DNA from: Saccharomyces uvarum
Taxonomy: Eukaryota; Ascomycota; Saccharomycetes; Saccharomycetales; Saccharomycetaceae
DNA: 64,000 nucleotides
NCBI GenBank assembly: GCA_947243795.1
Contig: OX365934.1
Location: 310,001 to 374,000, forward strand
Direction: 5' to 3'
Within the stretch, counting starts at the first letter, position 1, and each line of letters starts with the position of its first letter. The notes beneath the pieces were generated by a model. It saw nothing but the letters and a program-made list of their open reading frames with translations. It had not been told where the DNA came from and did not search any database. Below, one piece after another: positions 47,648 to 59,354 of this stretch. Both the position numbers and the translations under genes were made by a program.

Positions 47648-49204
47648 CTAATCAAAAGTGGTTTTCTTTGGCTTTTTGGTCAAATCAACATCCTTGAAAA
47701 ATGACCCATAAGCACTATGTTCTTTCTTTTTAGTGTGAGTACCGAACTTTATCAAATCTTCTGGAACAGGTTGATTAGCACCGTTCAAAACGTTAACTAA
47801 ACCACCAGCCAAATGTTTTTCTTGTTCAGTAAACAAAGTATGAGCAGTACCTGTTTGGCCAGCTCTACCGGTTCTACCAATTCTATGGACATAGTCTTCC
47901 ACTGTCAATGGAAAAGTTAAATTAATAACGGTCTTAACATTAGGTATATCCAAACCTCTTGCAGCAACATCAGTGGCCAATAACAAATTACACTTACCGC
48001 TTTTGAATTCACTCAAAGCTTGTGTTCTTTGCTGTTGGGACAAATCACCGTGGATGGCAGCAACACTATACCCATTGTATTTCAAATTTCTTTCGACACG
48101 AGTAGCTTCCTTCTTGTAAAGAGCAAAAATCAAGACTTTTTCATTCTTTTTTGGACCGGAATGATATTTTTTCAATAATTCCAATAATTTTCTTTCTTTA
48201 CCACGGGGATCCACAACTTCAACAATTTGTGTGATTTTCTTGTTAGCAGTTAATTGATCTGTGTTACCAATAGATACCCTAATTGGGTTCTTCATGAAAG
48301 AAGAGGCCAATTCACGGACTTCCTTTGGCCAAGTAGCGGTAAACATCAAAGTCTGTCTTTTGGAAGCATCAGTTTCTCTAATGATATTCTTAATGTCTTC
48401 TTCAAAACCTTTTTCCAACATTCTGTCACCTTCATCTAAGACCAAGTAGTTTACTTGAGAGAGGTCAACGGAACCTTCTTGTAATAAATCTAATAATCTA
48501 CCAGGTGTAGCAACTACTACTTGAGATTTTTTCAGTTGATTTCTTTGTTCGTCTTTTGGGACACCACCATATACACAACAACATTGCAAGCCAACTTTGT
48601 TGGTCAAGATGATCAAATTATCGTAAGTCTGAGAAGCTAATTCTCTAGTGGGAGAAACGACCAGAACCTGTATACCTCTTTTCTTACGGTCATTCATTAA
48701 ATGGCTAATAGCTGGGACACCAAAGGCAAATGTCTTACCAGAACCGGTTTCAGCAACACCAACGACATCCTTACCGGACAACAAATATGGCCAAGCAACT
48801 GCTTGAATAGGTGTTGGCTTTGGGAACTTAGAAATTTCGGCTTGAATAGAGGAATCCAAGGAAAGATGGTCAAATGATAATAAAGGACGCAGGTTTAGCT
48901 TTGAAGGATCTTCAATGGCAACTTCGTTCTCTTTGAAAAAGTCGTCAATTTCGGATTGTGGAACATTAGTCAAGGCTTCACTCTGAACATAAAAATCGTT
49001 AGCAACTGCAGGGGTAGATTCTGATTTCTTCTCAGCTTCTTTCTTTGGTGCATCAGCTTGCTCATCCTCACTCTTCTTCTCCTTTTTGTGCTTTTTGTCC
49101 TTCTTTTCCTTCTTATCCTTCTTGTGTTTCTTACTCTTCTTCTTTTCGATTACTTGTTCATCTACAACTCTTCTCTTTTTGTCTTTGATTTCTTCTTTTG
49201 TCAT
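47648..49204 (-). CDS. DBP3: DEAD-box RNA helicase Dbp3 (motif II reads DEGD)
   Basis: This 518-residue nucleolar helicase acts in 27S pre-rRNA processing. The N-terminus is a Lys-rich tract ([21 protein letters not shown]) typical of this gene. Helicase motifs in order: Q motif ([13 protein letters not shown]), Walker [19 protein letters not shown], motif II, TAT, RGLDIP and HRIGRTGR. Motif II (257-260) reads Asp-Glu-Gly-Asp rather than Asp-Glu-Ala-Asp; I recall DEAD in S. cerevisiae. The metal-binding acidic residues remain. Length is slightly shorter than the 523 residues of S. cerevisiae. PAC and RRPE boxes lie just upstream. Confidence 0.96.
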   Translation of the reverse strand: MTKEEIKDKKRRVVDEQVIEKKKSKKHKKDKKEKKDKKHKKEKKSEDEQADAPKKEAEKKSESTPAVANDFYVQSEALTNVPQSEIDDFFKENEVAIEDPSKLNLRPLLSFDHLSLDSSIQAEISKFPKPTPIQAVAWPYLLSGKDVVGVAETGSGKTFAFGVPAISHLMNDRKKRGIQVLVVSPTRELASQTYDNLIILTNKVGLQCCCVYGGVPKDEQRNQLKKSQVVVATPGRLLDLLQEGSVDLSQVNYLVLDEGDRMLEKGFEEDIKNIIRETDASKRQTLMFTATWPKEVRELASSFMKNPIRVSIGNTDQLTANKKITQIVEVVDPRGKERKLLELLKKYHSGPKKNEKVLIFALYKKEATRVERNLKYNGYSVAAIHGDLSQQQRTQALSEFKSGKCNLLLATDVAARGLDIPNVKTVINLTFPLTVEDYVHRIGRTGRAGQTGTAHTLFTEQEKHLAGGLVNVLNGANQPVPEDLIKFGTHTKKKEHSAYGSFFKDVDLTKKPKKTTFD

Positions 49205-49571
49205 TTTTGCGTATGTATTAGGTTATGACTACTTATGATTTTGTCAAAAGCAATTTGAATAAAATTAAGGTAGACTTGTAGTACTATTATATACCTGCCT
49301 ATCTATTATTAATTTTCTTTTTTCCTTAAGCGATGAGGTGAAAAATTTTTCATTTCTTTTTTCCCGTAAAATTATTTTAAAATTTGTGAATTGCAGTCAC
49401 GACAGAGCGCGAAGTCTGGAGAATATTTACGTGTAAGCGTCTGTCATTGTTTCTCTCGGACGTTGATCTACACTAACAATAAAATATTAGAAAATTCTTT
49501 ACTTCTGTTTTTTTCAATGCAAATTATGTACTTAAATAAATAATGACCTTAAAATGAATAATACAAGTTTA
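49205..49571. other. Intergenic upstream of DBP3 / downstream of HNM1
   Basis: DBP3 promoter and HNM1 3' end, both minus-strand genes. Apart from the PAC/RRPE pair I see nothing further. Confidence 0.5.
49330..49349 (+). promoter_or_regulatory. PAC and RRPE boxes of the DBP3 promoter
   Basis: GCGATGAG (49330-49337) is a perfect PAC box (Pbf1/Pbf2, Dot6/Tod6) and TGAAAAATTTT (49339-49349) is a perfect RRPE (Stb3), separated by one base. They lie about 130 bases upstream of the DBP3 start, the classic arrangement for ribosome-biogenesis genes. Confidence 0.85.
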
Positions 49572-51263
49572 TTATTTCTCCCCCCAGCGAACGTTTTCAG
49601 TTTCTAGTTCAACGTCAGAGGCGGCAAGAGAATACTCGCGGCTCTCTTCGACAGTTTCAAAATTATTAACAAAATCATCTTGTTCATGTTCGGATTCTTC
49701 AACGGCATGAAATTCTTTCTTACCCTTGTACCTCCAGTAAAGAACTGAATACGCAGTATAACCAACAATGACAACACAAACATAGTTCATGTTATCCTTT
49801 GTTACAGGTAAAACTGGTGGGAAGGAAAAAAATACTACAGAAAAAACAGTCCAACCTAATAGAACAATGTTTGAAAAAAAACCGAATTTGCCAAGCCAGA
49901 ATGGTCCATGTGCGATGTCACGTTTCTTGGCAAGTAAACATATTACAGGAATAATGTACGATAATAGCAAAAATGCAATACAACCAGTTATTAAGGACTG
50001 GAAAGCTGTACTAGAAGCCAAGTAAAGTAGACCAATCAAGGATATCCAAGCACATGACATCAGATGAGCATTCAAAGGCACACCAGTATGTGGGTTGACT
50101 TGTGACCATAAGCGAGATAATGGAAGACCATTGTCTCTGGCAAACGACCAACATAATCTTGCTTGCCAGGTGTGACAGGCAATGACACACCCAAAAGAGG
50201 TAAACAAAACCAAACAACCAAGGAAGATCGCACCTGATTTGTTACCCAAGGCTTGATTGTAGATGTCCAGAATTGGCGCACCTGTCGTGGATGACAAGAC
50301 AGCATTCAGATCTTTGATAGAAAAAAACATAGCGATAACGTAACACAATGAAGTAACGAAACCGATGGCAACTGTGCCCATGATAGCAATAGGAATGACT
50401 CTTTCCGGCTTCTCCACTTCAAACGCCATATGAGTTGCACAATCAAGGCATGAAAAGGACCAAGCTGGGTTAATCAAACCAACAATAAAGGCAATGCCAC
50501 TATTTTTCCAGCCAGTCTCATTATAAAATGTAGCGAAAACAAACTTTGCGTCGTTGAATTTGCCATGGGAGCATGCCAAGACTGTTATTGTAATTGTGAA
50601 AAAGGACAAAAGCGATATGTATAGGGATGAAGATGAAATGAGTGGTAAGGATTTACCATAACAGTTGAACAGCATCAAAAATAGATGCAGTAATTCAAAA
50701 CAAACGAAGATATGCCACCTTTTTGGAGTGAAATTAGGATTCATTAACGCGTACATACCAACAACTTCTGTCGCAACAGACAACGTAGTCGAAGCACTTG
50801 TAAACACAGATCCCGCATAGGCAAAGGAACCACACATGTACGCCGCAAATCTCTTGTATTTTGGAGGGGCTAGTTTCAACGACCACCAAAACTGACCACC
50901 AGCATGGGGATACGCGGATGATAATTCACCCAACGAAGTACCGATACAAACCGATATCAGCGCAACGATTATTATACCATAAACAATCATCATGGGCCCA
51001 CCAGAAGATATACCCGCAACCATCGAGGCAGAGATACCGAACCAGGAATTGGTCAGACCGAAGCCCACACCAAGGATCGACCATAACGAAAATGACTTCC
51101 TCAAATGTACTTCACCATCTGCAGCCACAACTCCCTTTCCATCCACATCGTCCGATGGCTCGAATTCCTCCGCGACTCTTACATCTCTTTTGTGCACGTA
51201 AGTGTTGGAAGACTGATCCGGATCCATGTAGTCGCCGGAGACGTTATCATTTTGGATACCCAT
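49572..51263 (-). CDS. HNM1: Choline/ethanolamine transporter Hnm1
   Basis: This 563-residue plasma-membrane permease of the amino acid/polyamine/choline (APC) superfamily imports choline, ethanolamine and nitrogen mustard. About 12 hydrophobic segments are visible, beginning after a hydrophilic N-terminus (about 1-60). Family motifs include GVGFGLTNSWFGISASMVAGISSGGP and ELSSAYPHAGGQFWWSLKLAPPK. The cytoplasmic C-tail is acidic. Length equals S. cerevisiae. Inositol/choline-responsive elements lie in its promoter. Confidence 0.97.
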   Translation of the reverse strand: MGIQNDNVSGDYMDPDQSSNTYVHKRDVRVAEEFEPSDDVDGKGVVAADGEVHLRKSFSLWSILGVGFGLTNSWFGISASMVAGISSGGPMMIVYGIIIVALISVCIGTSLGELSSAYPHAGGQFWWSLKLAPPKYKRFAAYMCGSFAYAGSVFTSASTTLSVATEVVGMYALMNPNFTPKRWHIFVCFELLHLFLMLFNCYGKSLPLISSSSLYISLLSFFTITITVLACSHGKFNDAKFVFATFYNETGWKNSGIAFIVGLINPAWSFSCLDCATHMAFEVEKPERVIPIAIMGTVAIGFVTSLCYVIAMFFSIKDLNAVLSSTTGAPILDIYNQALGNKSGAIFLGCLVLFTSFGCVIACHTWQARLCWSFARDNGLPLSRLWSQVNPHTGVPLNAHLMSCAWISLIGLLYLASSTAFQSLITGCIAFLLLSYIIPVICLLAKKRDIAHGPFWLGKFGFFSNIVLLGWTVFSVVFFSFPPVLPVTKDNMNYVCVVIVGYTAYSVLYWRYKGKKEFHAVEESEHEQDDFVNNFETVEESREYSLAASDVELETENVRWGEK

Positions 51264-51669
51264 CCTTTTTTAATATGTTCACCTCTTGTTAAGTGAATCA
51301 ATAAGTGAAACTAAAGATATTCTCTGAAAAGATCAGTGCTTATATTTTTCTTTCTTTTTGCAAGGTTTATATCACATGCACAAACGTCTTCTTCTTGAGT
51401 TGTTGGCCTTCGAAGTGGTTTTAAATATGGAAGGCAAACCCGCTCTATCGGCATATCAGAGAAGTCATATTAGCTTATCTCGGCTTTTTAATTTTTTTTT
51501 TTCACTACTCATGCATGTGAAAGATTGAAAAAAGCCAATTAAAGGTCGCTAGTGACGAGAATCCCAAATTAATTTTAAAGGTACAATATACAAACTAGTT
51601 AACAACAGAAATATATAAAACTATAGACAGAATAGGTATAGTAATATCATGGTAGAGTTTTCAACCAGC
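51264..51669. other. Intergenic HNM1 promoter / RPL7A 3' end
   Basis: Contains the two ICRE-like sites listed separately, several T tracts and the RPL7A 3' end. No gene seen. Confidence 0.5.
51369..51523 (-). promoter_or_regulatory. Two ICRE/UAS-INO-like sites of HNM1
   Basis: ATATCACATGC (51369-51379, plus strand) and CTTTCACATGC (51513-51523, minus strand) each match the Ino2-Ino4 element WYTTCAYRTGS at 10 of 11 positions. They lie about 110 and 250 bases upstream of the HNM1 start. HNM1 is known to be repressed by inositol and choline, which fits. Confidence 0.7.
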
Positions 51670-53344
<1,675 letters not shown>

Positions 53345-54285
53345 TGTGATCTTAATTTGCTTGGTTGTTTTAGTGATTCACAAAAGCCGAAATTTAATAC
53401 CAATTCATCTAATAATTTCAAAATTTCAGTGTATCTTAAATGATGTTTCATCGTTATTGCGATGTGCTCGGGAAATTGTCATTATGGAAGTCGCGTCCGA
53501 TGGTGAAAATAGGCCGACAGCCCATAAAAATCATTTTCAAAAATTTGATTAAAGATAAAGGTACGGATGTATTAAATATGTATGGGTGTAAAGCGTCCTC
53601 AAAGCTTTTCACCCAACTTTCAATACTAATATCCAAAGCCTGTGTCTCATCTTTCTGTGAGGGGCCGAAACGCTAATATCACAAGAGAAATCAATTTAGT
53701 GCGATTAAAGGAAGAGAAAATAGGATAAAAGAAGAATGTATTAAATTTTCAGCCCCGAAAGATGGTGTAATTTAAGTTGACAACATTGCGTTTATAACGC
53801 TAGTCACTTTTTGGAATGCCAGAATCGGCAGTATCATCACTAAATAAATACATCTCTTTCATCCAGTTTTTATTCGCAAATCGAAAGCTTACATATTTTG
53901 AGCTGCAAAACGTAATATATCACATGAACTCATATGAGATATAAAACATTAGCCCGAATTTGTTAGCCATGCTAAGTTGTTATCATTGGCTTATGTATGC
54001 TCAGCGAATCCTATCCTAAACGGTTGGAGTTTGTCCTTTTATTTGTAATGAAAAAAGAGAAGAGATAAATAAAAGTATTGGAACAGTATGCTTGCTTTTT
54101 ATACTTTGAAAAGCAAAAAGTCTTCGTTGCCGAGGGCGACTGACATAAAAAAAAATTGAAGAAAAAAACTTAGGACTAGCGATCGTAAACTATGCACAAT
54201 AAGCTTTCTTGTACTAAAGAATGCTTGAAGGAGCTTATGTGACTGAGTGGTTGAGTATCAAGCAGAATGTTAAATAGGCTATGGG
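53345..54285. other. Intergenic RPL7A promoter / MPS2 3' end
   Basis: About 940 bases between two minus-strand genes. Beyond the Rap1 pair and a downstream T-rich tract it is AT-rich; overlapping short open frames near 53346-53676 cover the RPL7A promoter and are not credible genes. An A tract lies near 54148-54155. Confidence 0.5.
53560..53589 (-). promoter_or_regulatory. Tandem Rap1 sites of RPL7A
   Basis: On the minus strand, ACACCCATACAT (53589-53578) and ACATCCGTACCT (53571-53560) both match the Rap1 consensus in the same orientation. They lie about 215-245 bases upstream of the RPL7A start, the standard arrangement for ribosomal-protein genes. Confidence 0.85.
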
Positions 54286-55449
54286 TTATATACCGAATAC
54301 TCGGCTATATGCATCATCTATTTCGGCATTTGAAGAGTACTCAATTTCTAAATCTGTCTGATCTTGAAAGAACCACACGATTTTACTTAATATGCCGCTA
54401 TTCTCCCACCATGATAATTGCAATCTTGAGTTTTGTGTTGGCGCATCAGAGTTATATAAATACTTCATAATGTATGACAAGACACCAATTATTAGGGTGA
54501 GGCAAATTATGGTTCTTATTATTGCATTTATCCATAAATGAGATGAAAATAAGTCTGCAAAATTCTTGGATGCGTGTTCAGAAGTTGAAGGCTTACGTTT
54601 TAGAAACAGAGTTTTATCGCTGTTGTAATTTAGACCTCTTTCTTGCCGTATTTGATCTTTCAAGGTGGAGATGGTGTCTGTTTGTCTTTGTAATCTTTTT
54701 TTGAATTCTTCCAGAATGGCTTCTTGATCAATTCCGACAGCTACATGTGAATTAGCATCAGCAGTTTGAGTTTTATATTGATTGGTTTCTGCTTGTCTAT
54801 TTTTTTGTAAATCGTTAAATTGCTCTTGTATGGAGGCATACTTTTGTTGGTAAGTCTCTAACCTTCCTTTCAGTTCATTTACCTGTCTTTCGTTTTCTAG
54901 CAATAAGCTCTGCTTCATGTTCAGTTCCCTTTGCAAATCCTCCACTTGCACTTTCAACGTATTTCTTGTATTAGTTTGACCAAACCGTTTGATTGGTGAC
55001 TCGGTAAGTTTCGCCGGAGGAGTTAAAGATATGGATTCTTGAATGCTATTGCCCTTAGTTTTAACGAGGGATTTGGAAGGTGAGTCCAGATTCAGACTTT
55101 TCATAAAACCACAAGGAATGGAATTTACACCATCAAATGCTTTTTCCAGGATTTCCTTAAGAGAGCTATTAATCAGATTAAAGAAGATATCGTCAAAATC
55201 GTCTTTGTGTATTTTGAAGAAGGTTTTTGTATTCGAAAACGTGCGACACAAATCTTTATCGGTTTCTGAAAGTAGCGGTAATCGAATATCATAAGAACTA
55301 GTTTTCTGGGCCTCTTGGAAGACATTCTCAATGATCTCAATTAGTTTTGGTAAATCTTTACCATATATGAAATCCCCACTAATTGGCTTGTCAATCTGAC
55401 TCCACGCATATTCAAAAATAGCATCAAACGCATCAGTTTCTAAACTCAT
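54286..55449 (-). CDS. MPS2: Spindle pole body / nuclear envelope protein Mps2
   Basis: This 387-residue membrane protein inserts new spindle pole bodies into the nuclear envelope with Bbp1 and links to Mps3. The N-terminal region ([21 protein letters not shown]) is conserved. A coiled coil follows (about 155-265, for example [37 protein letters not shown]), then one membrane segment (about 307-328) and a lumenal tail ending [10 protein letters not shown]. The ATG at 55449 gives the S. cerevisiae length; the frame is open four codons further. The middle is much more diverged than the ends. Confidence 0.96.
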   Translation of the reverse strand: MSLETDAFDAIFEYAWSQIDKPISGDFIYGKDLPKLIEIIENVFQEAQKTSSYDIRLPLLSETDKDLCRTFSNTKTFFKIHKDDFDDIFFNLINSSLKEILEKAFDGVNSIPCGFMKSLNLDSPSKSLVKTKGNSIQESISLTPPAKLTESPIKRFGQTNTRNTLKVQVEDLQRELNMKQSLLLENERQVNELKGRLETYQQKYASIQEQFNDLQKNRQAETNQYKTQTADANSHVAVGIDQEAILEEFKKRLQRQTDTISTLKDQIRQERGLNYNSDKTLFLKRKPSTSEHASKNFADLFSSHLWINAIIRTIICLTLIIGVLSYIMKYLYNSDAPTQNSRLQLSWWENSGILSKIVWFFQDQTDLEIEYSSNAEIDDAYSRVFGI

Positions 55450-56096
55450 GACGGACAACACCAGAATAGATCCTATAAACTTTCCCTCTTTAATTTAAGA
55501 GCCGCCACAACAAATACTCAATGAAGGCAACTTTCAAGCGTATTAACAATATAAGTTTTTCAATTGAGAATAGCGGAGAAAGTCTTGTCTAGATGCATTA
55601 ACCAACTGCCACCCACAATATTTGTATCGGACAGTGGCTTTGCGAAGAAGCCTTGAGGTTTTATGTGAGATATGCACATATGTTAAGTTAAAAATCGATT
55701 GCGCGTCGCGTTTCCGGCAGAGAATAGGCTGGTTAACAGTAAAAGTGATTCTTCTTATGATGACAACCTCCAAGGAAGTCTTTACCATAGGATCACAAAG
55801 GGAAATGTAGCGTTGTACTACCTACTGTCTACAATCCACCAGTGCCAAATAGTTGCTTTAAAGCAAACATTATCAGTCAAAGAAAGTTGTGGAAGAAGGA
55901 GGAGACCCACGCACCACAGTATATTTGCGACAGCGAAAACAAGATAACTGAAATTTTTGAGAGAGTTTTTGCCACTTGGCAGCAAGCATCTGTAGCATTA
56001 GGGCAGAGAAAGGCAAAGAGATAGGTGTGTATTACGATAGTGTGGGAACGAATAAAAAAAGAGTTTGAAGGACAAAACTGCTGTATTATTGGCGCC
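55450..56096. other. Divergent region MPS2/HSF1
   Basis: About 650 bases with the MPS2 promoter and HSF1 upstream region. Short open frames (for example 55622-55810 and 55699-55947) have no recognisable products; if transcribed they would be upstream ORFs of HSF1. The HSF1 frame is open from 56025 but without an ATG before 56097. Confidence 0.5.
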
Positions 56097-58637
56097 ATGA
56101 ACAATATTGCAAATACCGGGACAACCAATGAGTCAAACATTAGCGATGCTTCCCGTATAGAGTCTTTACCAAGCTTGAATGATGACGATATTGAGAAGAT
56201 CTTGCAACCGAACGACATTTTCACCAACAATCGTACCGAAGGGAGCACTACGTCTTCCACTGCCATTGAAGATATCATCAACCCGTCCCTGGATCCGCAG
56301 ATTGGAGCATCACCGGCTCCCTCTCCTTCCTTTTTCAATGACTCAAGGAAGCCATCCACCAGCACACATCTAGTAAGGAGGGGCACACCATTGGGAATCT
56401 ATCAAACCAACCTATACAACCACAATAACAGAGATAATAGCAATTCCAATAACACTTTATTGTCTTCTAAGCTACTCACGCATCCACCGGTTCCTTACGG
56501 ACAAAACCCCAATCTACTGCAACAACATTCCGTATATAGGGCGCCATCTTCCAGTGGAGCTACTAACGTACAGCCTCGCCAAGCCACGAGAAGATATCAA
56601 TCGCACAAGTCAAGGCCTGCATTTGTCAACAAGTTATGGAGCATGCTGAATGATGATTCCAATACGAAACTAATACAGTGGGCACCAGACGGGAAATCCT
56701 TTATCGTTACGAACAGAGAAGAATTCGTTCATGAAATTTTACCCAAGTATTTCAAACATTCCAATTTCGCTTCTTTTGTTAGGCAGCTCAACATGTATGG
56801 ATGGCATAAAGTTCAAGATGTCAAGTCAGGTTCCATTCAAAGTAGTTCAGACGATAAATGGCAATTTGAGAACGAAAATTTCATCAGAGATAGAGAAGAT
56901 TTGCTGGAAAAAATCATCAGACAAAAGGGTTCTTCCAATAGTCAGACTAATCCTAGTGGGAACGGTAGTTCTTTAAGTGGGAGCGGTATTTCAATAGACA
57001 GTACTACAGGTGTCACCAATAACAGCAGCAGTAACAATTTTTTCAGTAATAATCATTTGTTGCAGGGTAAAACGCTGAGGTTAATGAATGAAGCGGCCCT
57101 GGGAGATAAGAATGATGTTACTGCAATTTTGGGTGAACTAGAGCAGATAAAGTACAATCAAATTGCGATTTCCAAAGATTTGCTAAGAATAAACAAAGAT
57201 AATGAGTTATTATGGAAGGAGAACATGATGGCAAGAGAAAGACATAGAACACAACAACAAGCCCTAGAAAAAATGTTTCGATTTCTAACATCCATAGTAC
57301 CACACTTGGATCCAAAAATGATCATGGATGGGCTTGGTGAACCAAAAACCAATAATGAAAACCTCAATAGCGCGAATAATATCGGGCTAAATCACGACAA
57401 TACAGGCACTATAGACGAACTGCAGTCCAACGACTCCTTTATAAACGCCGATCACAATTCATATATCAACGCTGCCGCCAACTCCCGTAACAACATGGGC
57501 ACTAATAATGACGTCGACGATAATAAGAGCGGTAGCATCAATACTAGTAATAGAAAGAGAAATGTGGATGAAAGTATCAAACACAACAACGACATACTAA
57601 ATGACATTATATTCAACACTAACCTCGCCAACAATCTCACAAACTATAATTCAAGCAATAATGCTGGCTCACCATTAAGACCATACAAACAAAGATACCT
57701 TTTGAAAAATAGAGCAAATTCGGCAACGTCCAGTGAAACTCCAAGCTTAGCACCATTTGATCTCGAATCCAATAATAATAACAGTGATGGTAAAATATCT
57801 GAGATTCCATTTGACGATGAAGATGAAGACACAAACTTCAAAGGCTTCTCTACACGAAATCCCGCTAGTCAAGTGAACGAAAACGCCTTTGATCCAAGCA
57901 GGTTTACGATGCTCTCTGATGACGATCTGAAGAAAGACTCACATGCCCATAGGATCGCGGATGACAACAAGCACAATGAAAGTGATCTATTCCTCGATAA
58001 CGTGCATCGCAATATAGACGATCAAGATGCGAGGCTCCAGAATTTGGAAAATATGGTCCATATACTCTCGCCAGGGTATCCTAATAAGCCGTTCAGCAAA
58101 AAAAACCCCACAGCACACTCCAATTCTAATATAGAGATCAATGCTAATGTCAATAGTCCCGGTTTCAATTTGCAGGATTACCTAACGGGAGAATCCAACT
58201 CTCCCAATTCTGTCCATTCTATCCCTTCGAACACCGGCGGGTCTACGCCATTGCCTATGCCTATTGACAACGACAACGAACGCGAGAGTGCCACCGCCAG
58301 TGCCACCGCCAGTGCAAGCAGAAGCGGAAGTGGGCTAACGCCTTTCCTGGCAGTAGATGATCACACCCTAAACGACGACAATGACGGTGGCGGCACCAGC
58401 GCGTCCCCCGATATAAAGTTTGTCGCCACACATAGTAGCAAAACAAGCGATACCCTCTCAAGCTTCAATGACCACGGTTGTCCCGCCCAGACGGTCAGGG
58501 CTCCCGAGAACGCTACGAAGAGATACGTGGAGGAAATACCGGAACCGGCTATCGTCGAGATTCAAGACCCGGCTGAGTACATCGACCAGCGCCAGCCCAA
58601 GCGAGTCAAGAAGTCGCACACAGACCCAGGCCACTAA
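56097..58637 (+). CDS. HSF1: Heat shock transcription factor Hsf1
   Basis: This 846-residue trimeric factor activates chaperone genes through nGAAn repeats and is essential in yeast. In order it has an N-terminal activation region (1-170), a winged-helix DNA-binding domain (about 172-278: RPAFVNKLWSMLNDDSNTKL, then FKHSNFASFVRQLNMYGWHKV), an Asn/Ser-rich linker and a leucine-zipper trimerisation domain (about 340-425: TAILGELEQIKYNQIAISKDLL). The CE2 repressor-type segment KQRYLLKNRANSA is present, followed by a long C-terminal activation domain. The DNA-binding domain is nearly unchanged while low-complexity regions vary; a Ser/Ala/Thr repeat (SATASATASASRSGSG) near 58285-58335 differs from S. 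cerevisiae. Length is 846 versus 833. Confidence 0.97.
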   Translation: MNNIANTGTTNESNISDASRIESLPSLNDDDIEKILQPNDIFTNNRTEGSTTSSTAIEDIINPSLDPQIGASPAPSPSFFNDSRKPSTSTHLVRRGTPLGIYQTNLYNHNNRDNSNSNNTLLSSKLLTHPPVPYGQNPNLLQQHSVYRAPSSSGATNVQPRQATRRYQSHKSRPAFVNKLWSMLNDDSNTKLIQWAPDGKSFIVTNREEFVHEILPKYFKHSNFASFVRQLNMYGWHKVQDVKSGSIQSSSDDKWQFENENFIRDREDLLEKIIRQKGSSNSQTNPSGNGSSLSGSGISIDSTTGVTNNSSSNNFFSNNHLLQGKTLRLMNEAALGDKNDVTAILGELEQIKYNQIAISKDLLRINKDNELLWKENMMARERHRTQQQALEKMFRFLTSIVPHLDPKMIMDGLGEPKTNNENLNSANNIGLNHDNTGTIDELQSNDSFINADHNSYINAAANSRNNMGTNNDVDDNKSGSINTSNRKRNVDESIKHNNDILNDIIFNTNLANNLTNYNSSNNAGSPLRPYKQRYLLKNRANSATSSETPSLAPFDLESNNNNSDGKISEIPFDDEDEDTNFKGFSTRNPASQVNENAFDPSRFTMLSDDDLKKDSHAHRIADDNKHNESDLFLDNVHRNIDDQDARLQNLENMVHILSPGYPNKPFSKKNPTAHSNSNIEINANVNSPGFNLQDYLTGESNSPNSVHSIPSNTGGSTPLPMPIDNDNERESATASATASASRSGSGLTPFLAVDDHTLNDDNDGGGTSASPDIKFVATHSSKTSDTLSSFNDHGCPAQTVRAPENATKRYVEEIPEPAIVEIQDPAEYIDQRQPKRVKKSHTDPGH

Positions 58638-59354
58638 GTAGCGTATATAACCAGTTAATAGTATGTTCTCAACAGCAGTCGCGTTAGGTGCAAAACGACA
58701 GCGGAAGAGCACCGGCACCCACGCACCGCACACCGCCGTACTTGAGCGAGGTTGAACTGCACCCGGAAAATGCCAAGTCGATGAGTCGTGAAGAGTTCTC
58801 ATTATTCGAGCTAGTGAGAGCCTGAGAAGGGCTTGCCGAGTAGACTGGGGTCGCGTTGGGCGTTTTAACGCAAGTCGGCGTACTTATATTGGCCACTGGA
58901 GGAAAGGGTAATCAGGACAAGACGAAACCGCCTCCTCATCGTCTGGCTCACTAGTAATTCATTCCTCCCCCTTCTGCTCTATCGCGTGCTCGAAGCTCTA
59001 TTTTTCAGATTGCCAAGCAAAGAAAGACTTAGCCACACTCAGGTGCCACAGATTGAGATCTAAGCGAAGACAGTACGACCTAATCGGAATAAGAGAGGGC
59101 AGAGCGCCAATCTTGTAATAGCGATTTAATATTCTTTTACAAATACAAAAAACAACATCTGTCACGTTCCTTTGTTGTCATCGAGAAACTCCCTAGCAAA
59201 AGAGTAATTCCATAGGAACCGGAAAAAAATAAGGCGACTTATAGTAAAATAGCTGGGAGTGATAGATTACAATTCATGCTCTACGAAAGTGGGCTTTTAT
59301 ACAATTCCAAGAACTATACTATTATAGAACAGAAAATAATAGTCATATACGACA
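58638..59354. other. Intergenic HSF1-AFT1
   Basis: About 720 bases holding the HSF1 3' end (comparatively GC-rich until about 58870) and the AFT1 promoter. Minus-strand open frames overlapping the HSF1 end are shadows. No gene seen. Confidence 0.5.
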
